Position numbers and translations under genes: made by a program
DNA from: Ulvibacter litoralis
GTDB taxonomy: Bacteria; Bacteroidota; Bacteroidia; Flavobacteriales; Flavobacteriaceae
NCBI RefSeq assembly: GCF_900102055.1
Contig: NZ_FNBA01000002.1
Span: forward strand, 1 to 64,000
Reading direction: 5' to 3'
DNA: 64,000 bases
The notes under the pieces: generated by a model
What the model was told of the DNA's origin: nothing
Seen by the model: the letters and a program-made list of their open reading frames with translations, nothing else
Databases searched by the model: none
Shown: positions 57,923-64,000 of the stretch, piece by piece
How positions within the stretch are numbered: the stretch's first letter is position 1
Layout of the letters: the number at the start of each line of letters is the position of its first letter

Positions 57923-58831
57923 TTTTTCTTTTATAAAGGAAATTATTTCTGAAGAATCGGTCGTGTAATCAAACCAATTAATTTGTTTGTTGTTCCGAAA
58001 CCAAGTTCCTTGCCTTTTAGCAAATCTTCGCGTGTTCTTTTTAATTTCTTCAATAGCTTCTTGCTGGGTTAGTGTTCCTTCAAAGTAATGAAACAGTTCT
58101 CTGTACCCTACGGTTTGTAGTGCGTTTAAAGTTTTGTGTGGGAGTAATGCTTCCGCTTCGGCTACTAAGCCCTCAGCGACCATGATTTCTACGCGTTGGT
58201 TAATGCGTTGGTACACCATTTCCCGTTCTGCCGAAAGTCCAATATACAGCGTATTAAAAGGTCTGTTTACGGTCCCTTTTTTTAAGAATGATGAATATGG
58301 TTTTTCAGTACTTCTGCAGATTTCTAAGGCACGTATTACGCGATGTGGATTGTGTATGTCTACCTTCTGAAAATAGGTAGGATCTTTTTCTTTTAATTCT
58401 TTCTGAAGGGATTCGATGCCTTTTTCTTGAAGCTCTTCATTTAACTTTTCACGTACTTCTGAAGGGACATCAGGAAATACATCTAAGCCGTTTACAACAG
58501 CATCTACGTAAAGTCCAGATCCGCCAACCATCACAACTACCGAGTGTTTTTGAAACAATTGATCTAGCTTCAGTAATGCGTCACGCTCAAAGTCGCCCAC
58601 ACTATAGGCTTCAAAAATGCTTCTATTCTGAATAAAATGATGTGGCGCAGCAGCTAATTCTTCCGAAGAAGGAACCGCAGTTCCTAAGGTCATTTCTTTG
58701 TAAAACTGTCGAGAATCTGCAGAGAGTATTTCCGTAGCAAAAGCGTTTGCAATTTTAATGGATAAAGCAGTTTTGCCTATTGCTGTAGGTCCAACAATGC
58801 AAATAAGTAATGTTTTTTTTGTTGCAGACAT
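57911..58831 (-). CDS. miaA: tRNA dimethylallyltransferase
   Basis: MiaA adds the isopentenyl group to N6 of A37 in tRNAs reading UNN codons. The 306-residue protein has the P-loop GPTAIGKTALSIKIA, SADSRQFYKEMTLGTA, GGSGLYVDAVVNGL, NPHRVIRALEI and the C-terminal RRFAKRQGTWFRNN. Its start overlaps the channel gene stop by one base (TAATG), so it is the last gene of the minus-strand operon; its final codons form one arm of the shared terminator. Confidence 0.96.
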   Translation of the reverse strand: MSATKKTLLICIVGPTAIGKTALSIKIANAFATEILSADSRQFYKEMTLGTAVPSSEELAAAPHHFIQNRSIFEAYSVGDFERDALLKLDQLFQKHSVVVMVGGSGLYVDAVVNGLDVFPDVPSEVREKLNEELQEKGIESLQKELKEKDPTYFQKVDIHNPHRVIRALEICRSTEKPYSSFLKKGTVNRPFNTLYIGLSAEREMVYQRINQRVEIMVAEGLVAEAEALLPHKTLNALQTVGYRELFHYFEGTLTQQEAIEEIKKNTRRFAKRQGTWFRNNKQINWFDYTTDSSEIISFIKEKNAL

Positions 58832-59712
58832 TATCCTGAAGTTTCGTCATCTCCCTCATAATCTGCCAAATTAGTTCCACATCTGTGGCAATATTCGGCA
58901 TCATCTCTATGTTTTGAAACACCGCAGTTATGACACGCTTGTGTGTTTACATGTACATAATTAGGATCATCTTGTTGTGGAGTGTCACTTTTTCCTGCTT
59001 TTGTGTATTCGGCACTGACAATTCCGGTAGGAACGGCGATAATTCCGTACCCCATAATCATAATGACTGCCGCTAAAAGTTGTCCGACTGGGGTTACTGG
59101 TGCAATATCTCCAAAACCAACAGTTGTAAGTGTTACAATACACCAATAAACGCTTACAGGGATGCTATTAAAACCACTTTCTTCTCCTTCAATCAGGTAC
59201 ATAAGTGTTCCTGAAATAATAGCAATAATTAACACCGCAAAAAGGAATACAAAAATCTTGGCGCGACTGTCTTTTAGTGCTTTGGCTAATTTATTAGATT
59301 CACCAATGTAACGTGTTACTTTTAAAATTCGGAACACACGCAATAAACGAAGTGCTCGAACGGTAAGTAGTACATTACTTCCTACTAAAATGAACGATAA
59401 GTAGAGTGGGATGGTCGATAGAAAATCGATAATTCCGTAAAAACTAAAAATATAACTCGAGGGTTTTTTAACAGTAACGATACGGGCAATATACTCTAGT
59501 GTGAAAAAGATGGTGATAATCCATTCGCCTACATTTAAAAAGGTATGGTATTTTAAGTCTATACCTTTCACACTTTCTAACATCACCAATACAATACTTA
59601 CTAGAATAAGAATAAGAAGTATGATATCGAAAAGTTTCCCCATAGGGGTATCTGCTTCATAAATAATTTCATGAAGTCTAGTACGCCAAGTATGCTTTTT
59701 TGTGGTTGTCAA
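58831..59712 (-). CDS. Voltage-sensor-type potassium channel with C-terminal zinc ribbon
   Basis: This is a 293-residue tetrameric-type cation channel with six transmembrane helices. S4 carries regularly spaced arginines (VRALRLLRVFRILKVTRYIG) and the pore loop has the K+ filter TTVGFGDI. The C-terminus (about 245-293) has a four-Cys zinc-ribbon pattern, CHNCGVSKHRDDAEYCHRCG, instead of an RCK or cyclic-nucleotide domain. K+ selectivity is firm from the filter; the role of the zinc ribbon is unknown. Cotranscribed with miaA (1-bp overlap). Confidence 0.9.
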   Translation of the reverse strand: MTTTKKHTWRTRLHEIIYEADTPMGKLFDIILLILILVSIVLVMLESVKGIDLKYHTFLNVGEWIITIFFTLEYIARIVTVKKPSSYIFSFYGIIDFLSTIPLYLSFILVGSNVLLTVRALRLLRVFRILKVTRYIGESNKLAKALKDSRAKIFVFLFAVLIIAIISGTLMYLIEGEESGFNSIPVSVYWCIVTLTTVGFGDIAPVTPVGQLLAAVIMIMGYGIIAVPTGIVSAEYTKAGKSDTPQQDDPNYVHVNTQACHNCGVSKHRDDAEYCHRCGTNLADYEGDDETSG

Positions 59713-59752
59713 GCTAAAATTGATTACGTTTTATAAATGTAGGTAAGTTTCT

Positions 59753-61132
59753 TTAATTTACAGTGTTTGCGTCTAAATTAACAATTTTAAGTACCTTGTT
59801 TTTCCGAAGATACCCTTGAATAATATGTTGTGCATCTCGATTGTTTTGCATCGGATTGATAATCGTTTTTAAGATTTCAACGTTATTAATCTGGTGGTTC
59901 AAATTGTAAAAACCGTATCCTTTGTATTGGCCATTTTCAATTAAAATCACCGAATGCTCATCAATCTCTCTGCCTTTGTCTATAATAAGCATGTGCTTGT
60001 GTAGGTAACTGTATTTTTCAATGAGTTTTTGTACACGTTGATTGTAAATTTCGGGAGCTTCCTCCTGAATACAGGCACCCTTGCACTCTTTGATGGTGTG
60101 TAAAAAACAATTCGTTTCTGTATCGTATAGTCCTGTTAGTTTCTGGCAAAGCTGAAACTCTTCCGTAATACGAAATAGAGACGATTTTGCTTGTTGGTAA
60201 TTGGTAAATGTAATAATGGCTTTTTTACGTCCGTCCGCTTTTTCAATAGAAAGATTGATATAGCCGTTTTCATCAACAAAAGAGGAAAGCTGGTAATTAA
60301 AAAGTGTTTTTCGCAAGGCACGATTGTAAATAGGCTTGCTTTGTTTTATCTCTTCGCTTTCTTTTAGCTGTGCAATTAAATCATTTCCAGTTACTTCATA
60401 CGTAACCGAGGTCACATCCAATTGAATGCGTTTCGATTTCCGATTATCGTTGGTAAAATGCTGTGTTAATCGCTTTTTTATATTCTTGCTTTTTCCAATA
60501 TAGATGATTTTTCCATCTTTTCGATGCATGTAATACACACCCGTACTGGTAGGAGCGTCTTTAATAATATCGATTAATTTAGGTTCTAATTGTCGTTTCG
60601 GATCTTTTCCTGTTAGCGATTGAATAATCTCTTTGGAAGTGTCTTTAGTTAGCAACAATTTGAATAACGCAACTGTTGCTTTGGCATCTCCTTGCGCTCT
60701 ATGTCTGTCGCTTAACGGAATTCCAAGCGTTCGAACCAACTTTCCTAAACTATAAGAAGGAAGATCCGGAATTAATTTTTTTGAAAGTTCAACCGTACAA
60801 AGTGTATTCATACTAAAATCGTAGCCTAATCTGTCAAACTCGGTGGTTAAAATTCGGTTGTCAAACTTAGCATTGTGCGCTACAATAGTGCAACCATCGG
60901 TAATTTCTATAATGCGTTTGGCAACTTCATAAAATTTCGGAGCATTCCGAAGCATGTCATTGTTAATCCCTGTAAGATTCACTACAAACGGCTGAATGCT
61001 ACGTTCAGGATTTACCAAACTACAAAACTGGTCTACAATTTTATGGCCGTCAAATCGGTAAATAGCAATCTCAGTAATACCTTCTTCATTGTATTTACCA
61101 CCTGTGGTTTCAATATCTAAAATTGCGTACAA
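59753..61132 (-). CDS. DnaQ-type exonuclease fused to a GIY-YIG (UvrC N-terminal-like) domain
   Basis: This is a 459-residue two-domain nuclease. The N-terminal DEDD exonuclease (about 1-170) has YAILDIETTGG (the first Asp and Glu), AHNAKFDNRIL and the ExoIII motif HRAQGDAKA, like the epsilon subunit of DNA polymerase III. A GIY-YIG domain follows (about 195-275; GVYYMHRKDGKIIYIGKSKNIKKRLTQHF) as in UvrC/Cho. The last 180 residues hold conserved Cys (CFLHTIKECKGAC). Likely a DNA-repair nuclease. The start is TTG (61132), which gives the family N-terminus. Confidence 0.88.
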   Translation of the reverse strand: MYAILDIETTGGKYNEEGITEIAIYRFDGHKIVDQFCSLVNPERSIQPFVVNLTGINNDMLRNAPKFYEVAKRIIEITDGCTIVAHNAKFDNRILTTEFDRLGYDFSMNTLCTVELSKKLIPDLPSYSLGKLVRTLGIPLSDRHRAQGDAKATVALFKLLLTKDTSKEIIQSLTGKDPKRQLEPKLIDIIKDAPTSTGVYYMHRKDGKIIYIGKSKNIKKRLTQHFTNDNRKSKRIQLDVTSVTYEVTGNDLIAQLKESEEIKQSKPIYNRALRKTLFNYQLSSFVDENGYINLSIEKADGRKKAIITFTNYQQAKSSLFRITEEFQLCQKLTGLYDTETNCFLHTIKECKGACIQEEAPEIYNQRVQKLIEKYSYLHKHMLIIDKGREIDEHSVILIENGQYKGYGFYNLNHQINNVEILKTIINPMQNNRDAQHIIQGYLRKNKVLKIVNLDANTVN

Positions 61133-61168
61133 ATTGTGTATTTAAGTTTATTAGTATCAATTATAAAG

Positions 61169-61828
61169 TTACCCATTATAATTTCGTTCCCCAAAGATTT
61201 TACTTCCCACTCTTACCATGTTGCTGCCATTTTCGATAGCAAGTTGGTAATCTCCGCTCATTCCCATTGAAAGTGTGGTTAGGTTATGAGGCGTTTTAAG
61301 AGCGTCGTATTGTTTTTTTAACTTCTGAAACTCAGTTGCAACTTGAACAGTGTCTTCGGTAAACGTTGACATTCCCATTAACCCAACAATCTGCACATTT
61401 TGAAAGTCTTTCACCTCTTCTGAAGCTAATAAAGGAGCGACTGAAGCTGCTTCCATTCCGAACTTTGTATCTTCTTCAGCAATCTTCACCTGAAGCAAAC
61501 ACTGAATAATACGATCGTTTTTTTTCGCTTGTTTGTTTATTTCTTTCAGTAATTTTAGGCTGTCAACCGCATGAATTAAATGTACAAAAGGCGCCATGTA
61601 TTTCACCTTATTGGTTTGTACATGACCAATCATATGCCACTGAATGTCTTTGGGTAGTGCTTCCCATTTCGACTCCATTTCTTGGATCTTATTTTCACCA
61701 AAAATGCGTTGTCCAGCATCGTAGGCTTCTTGAAGGTTTTCAATAGGTTTGGTTTTAGAAACGGCAACAAGTGTTACTGTTTCTGGAAGTGTTGCCTTTA
61801 GTTGTTGTATGTTTTCTGAAATACTCAT
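61169..61828 (-). CDS. YggS-type pyridoxal-phosphate homeostasis protein
   Basis: This is a 219-residue PLP-binding alanine-racemase-fold protein. The PLP Lys lies in LVAVSKTKP; GENKIQEMESKWEAL, WHMIGHVQTNKVKYMAP, GLMGMSTF and LSMGMSGDYQLAIENGSNMVRVGSKIFG are all family signatures. YggS/PLPBP buffers free PLP; it has no known catalytic turnover. It lies 19 bp after the DUF1015 gene. Confidence 0.95.
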   Translation of the reverse strand: MSISENIQQLKATLPETVTLVAVSKTKPIENLQEAYDAGQRIFGENKIQEMESKWEALPKDIQWHMIGHVQTNKVKYMAPFVHLIHAVDSLKLLKEINKQAKKNDRIIQCLLQVKIAEEDTKFGMEAASVAPLLASEEVKDFQNVQIVGLMGMSTFTEDTVQVATEFQKLKKQYDALKTPHNLTTLSMGMSGDYQLAIENGSNMVRVGSKIFGERNYNG

Positions 61829-61847
61829 ACGCTACTTGCTCTTCTTT

Positions 61848-63086
61848 TTAAAATTCATAAATCGTAACGCCACTTCGAAGTTTAGGCTCAATATAAGTGC
61901 TTTTAGGAGGCATTTTCAGGCCTTCATCTGCAATTTGTTTCATCTCTTGCGTGGTAACGGCTAACAAACCGAAACCGACAGTGAAGTCACCTTTATCCAC
62001 CATCGTTTGTACGTACGCCAAATCATTTTTACCATGCGAATATTCAATGCGTGTATCGTTTCGTAAATCTTCAATTCCTAAAATAGGCTTCAAGATGGTT
62101 TTGTATAAAATCTGCGCATCCAATCCATCCAACGCATTTGAAATGGTGTAGCTGTTTTTCCGAAGTGATAACGAATAAAACTCACCGTCTAAGTACATGC
62201 TAAAATGATGTTTTCGCAACGGTTTGTAGTATTCTTGATTTCTGTTTTCTATACGGAATACAGTATCTAACTGAATTAAAAATTCCTCTTTGCTTAACCC
62301 GTTCAGTCCTTTTACCAATCGATTGAATTCGTAAATTTTTAAATCACTTTCTGGAATTAAATAAGACATAAAATAATTATACGCTTCCTTTCCTGTATGA
62401 TTTTCATTTTCAGCTTTTAAATGCTTTGCTAACAAGCACGAAGAAGCAGATCTGTGATGTCCGTCGGCAATATAGAGCGTTTCCATGCCTTCGTAAATAC
62501 TCTGAATAGTGTTAATTGTAGTTTCATCATCAACCTTCCACAAATAATGTGTGTCGCGATAGGTTGTGGTAAACTCGTACTCGGCACGATCGTGCATCAC
62601 CGTTTCAATAATGGTTGCTAATTCATCATTGTCGGGGTAGGTGAGGAGCACGGGCTCGGCATTGAATCCTACTGTTTTTAAGTAATTTTCGAAAATGACT
62701 TCTTTATACTCTAGGGTGTCTTCGTGTTTTTTTATGACGTCGTTTTCATAGTCTTGAGCGCTTGCTGCAGCAACAATTCCATTAAACTCCAAGCCGTCTC
62801 TATTTACAATTTTATAGATATAAAAACTTGGTTTTTCGTCTTGAGTAAAAATTTCATCCTCTTTAAACTCCTGATACCGGTTGCGAACCAAACTGTATCT
62901 TTCTTCACCGCTAATTTCCTTTTTGTATTTATAGCCAGGATTTACAATGTGTAAAAAAGAGAACGGGTTGTCCCGAAGTCTCGATTCAACTTGTTCTGGC
63001 GTATAACTATCGTACGACCGCGCTGCAAGCAAACTCACTTTGTCTCGTGTAGGGCGTACTGCTTTAAAAGGAATTATTTTTGCCAA
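61848..63086 (-). CDS. DUF1015 family protein
   Basis: This is a 412-residue cytosolic protein with the DUF1015 hallmarks: IIPFKAVRPTRDKVSLLAARSYDSYTPEQVESRLRDNPFSFLHI, the central DGHHRSASS and the C-terminal YIEPKLRSGVTIYEF. Distant relatives include the archaeal free-serine kinase SerK, where the DGHHR region is in the active site, so a small-molecule kinase is possible. Cotranscribed with hbd (20 bp) and yggS (19 bp). Confidence 0.9.
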   Translation of the reverse strand: MAKIIPFKAVRPTRDKVSLLAARSYDSYTPEQVESRLRDNPFSFLHIVNPGYKYKKEISGEERYSLVRNRYQEFKEDEIFTQDEKPSFYIYKIVNRDGLEFNGIVAAASAQDYENDVIKKHEDTLEYKEVIFENYLKTVGFNAEPVLLTYPDNDELATIIETVMHDRAEYEFTTTYRDTHYLWKVDDETTINTIQSIYEGMETLYIADGHHRSASSCLLAKHLKAENENHTGKEAYNYFMSYLIPESDLKIYEFNRLVKGLNGLSKEEFLIQLDTVFRIENRNQEYYKPLRKHHFSMYLDGEFYSLSLRKNSYTISNALDGLDAQILYKTILKPILGIEDLRNDTRIEYSHGKNDLAYVQTMVDKGDFTVGFGLLAVTTQEMKQIADEGLKMPPKSTYIEPKLRSGVTIYEF

Positions 63087-63106
63087 TTTTTCGTATTTGG
63101 ATTCTT

Positions 63107-63994
63107 TTACTGAAACATTTTTGCTACAGCTTCAGCTTTTCTGTTTTCACTGTAATCGTAGAAACCTTCGCCACTTTTTGCGCCTAACTTTCCAGCCATT
63201 ACCATATTCACTAATAACGGACAAGGTGCATATTTCGGGTTTTTAAATCCGTCGTACATCACATTCAGAATAGACAAACAAACGTCCAATCCTATAAAAT
63301 CAGCCAACGCTAATGGTCCCATAGGGTGGGCCATTCCTAACATCATTACTGTGTCAATTTCTTTCACACCAGCCACACCATTGTAAAGTGTTTCGATGGC
63401 TTCGTTAATCATTGGCATTAAAATACGATTGGCAACAAAACCAGGGTAATCGTTCACTTCCACAGGAACTTTGTGGAGTTTTTCTGAAAGTTCTTTAACT
63501 ATCGTGTAGGTTTCTTGGCTTGTACTATATCCTTTAATAATTTCAACCAGTTTCATAATCGGCACTGGATTCATAAAATGCATTCCGATTACCAATTCTG
63601 GGCGTGAGGTAACGGAAGCAATTTTTGTAATAGAAATGGAAGAAGTATTACTTGCTAAAATGGTGTCGGCTGCACAAAAAGTGTCTAAATCTTTAAAGAT
63701 TTTAAGTTTTAAATCTAAGTTTTCGGTAGCAGCTTCTACCACCAAACCTACCGATGCAACTCCTTCTTCTAAATTGGTGTAGGTGGTGATATTGTTTAAA
63801 GTATTTTGTTTGTCGGCTTCCGAAATTTTTTCTTTGGCCACCATTCGGTCTAAATTTTTTGATATTGTTGCCATCCCTCTGTCTAGAGAAGCTTGCGAGA
63901 TATCAATAAGGTTCACTTTATAATTGCTTTGAGCAAATGTATGGGCAATTCCATTTCCCATGGTTCCTGCTCCAATAACAGCTACGTTTTTCAT
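63107..63994 (-). CDS. 3-hydroxybutyryl-CoA/3-hydroxyacyl-CoA dehydrogenase
   Basis: This is a 295-residue NAD-dependent dehydrogenase that interconverts 3-hydroxyacyl-CoA and 3-oxoacyl-CoA in fatty-acid and butyrate metabolism. The N-terminal Rossmann motif is VAVIGAGTMGNGIAHTFAQ; the catalytic His and Asn lie in GMHFMNPVPIMKLVEII; YPGFVANRILMPMINEAI and AHPMGPLALADFIGLDV complete the HCDH domains. Single-domain length suits the Hbd/PaaH group. It heads the operon running to miaA; its promoter would lie beyond the right edge. Confidence 0.95.
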   Translation of the reverse strand: MKNVAVIGAGTMGNGIAHTFAQSNYKVNLIDISQASLDRGMATISKNLDRMVAKEKISEADKQNTLNNITTYTNLEEGVASVGLVVEAATENLDLKLKIFKDLDTFCAADTILASNTSSISITKIASVTSRPELVIGMHFMNPVPIMKLVEIIKGYSTSQETYTIVKELSEKLHKVPVEVNDYPGFVANRILMPMINEAIETLYNGVAGVKEIDTVMMLGMAHPMGPLALADFIGLDVCLSILNVMYDGFKNPKYAPCPLLVNMVMAGKLGAKSGEGFYDYSENRKAEAVAKMFQ

Positions 63995-64000
63995 TGGTAT

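Overview
The window is AT-rich and gene-dense and comes from a member of the Bacteroidota, almost certainly a (probably marine) Flavobacteriaceae. Support: two proteins carry type IX secretion (T9SS) C-terminal sorting domains; a TonB-dependent receptor is paired with a DUF4249 lipoprotein; many lipoproteins have an acidic stretch after the acylated Cys; Bacteroidota-restricted families (DUF6095, DUF6913, DUF4835, the Bacteroidota-type RpoZ) are present; and the flavobacterial promoter element TAnnTTTG lies upstream of many genes. I see no rRNA, tRNA, CRISPR array, insertion sequence or prophage. Genus and species cannot be fixed from the sequence.

Layout. 1-11.4 kb, mostly minus strand: murQ with a small membrane protein, a TonB receptor/DUF4249 pair, monomeric NADP-isocitrate dehydrogenase, rplS, a DUF885 lipoprotein, trmD, a TPR protein and a GNAT acetyltransferase. 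11.5-21.1 kb, minus strand: the most striking region, seven tandem paralogous lipoprotein genes. Each has a lipoprotein signal, one cadherin-like domain, a leucine-rich/receptor-L-like solenoid of variable length and a conserved C-terminal cap ending in GNCSI. Spacers are 22-31 bp and the genes are mosaics of one another. 21.2-25.5 kb, minus strand: a DUF748/AsmA-like protein, a long-form GAPDH and a DegP/Q protease. 25.7-29 kb, plus strand: dapF, GNAT, mltG and a lysozyme-like protein. 29-36.3 kb, mostly minus: an RsmI-like methylase, a T9SS-secreted sugar-dehydrogenase-like protein, LMW phosphatase, dnaA, YigZ, a DMT permease and ribD, with a plus-strand thioesterase. 36.3-57.9 kb, plus strand: GNAT, prmC, LOG family, aquaporin, ligA, DUF6913, dapA, bamD, rpoZ, coaBC, DUF4835, recN, fabI, a 1348-residue modular T9SS cargo protein, a glycosyltransferase, YbbR, coaE and a histidine kinase/response regulator pair. 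57.9-64 kb, minus strand: one operon-like run of hbd, DUF1015, yggS, a DnaQ/GIY-YIG nuclease, a K+ channel with a zinc ribbon, and miaA.

How it fits together. Most of the window is housekeeping: replication and repair (dnaA, ligA, recN), translation and tRNA modification (rplS, trmD, miaA, prmC), cofactors (ribD, coaBC, coaE), lysine/peptidoglycan precursors and wall remodelling (dapA, dapF, mltG, murQ), outer-membrane assembly (bamD) and fatty-acid synthesis (fabI). The accessory, surface-directed part is the lipoprotein array, the TonB receptor system and the two T9SS cargoes.

Four signals are not explained by single genes: the mosaic surface-lipoprotein operon with a perfect inverted repeat one base before its first start codon; a strongly over-represented octamer TTCCGAAG found in all three reading frames; a recurring arrangement that puts the -7 promoter element 3-5 nt before start codons (predicted leaderless mRNAs); and a structured intergenic repeat upstream of rplS. 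Counts given for these were made by eye and are approximate.
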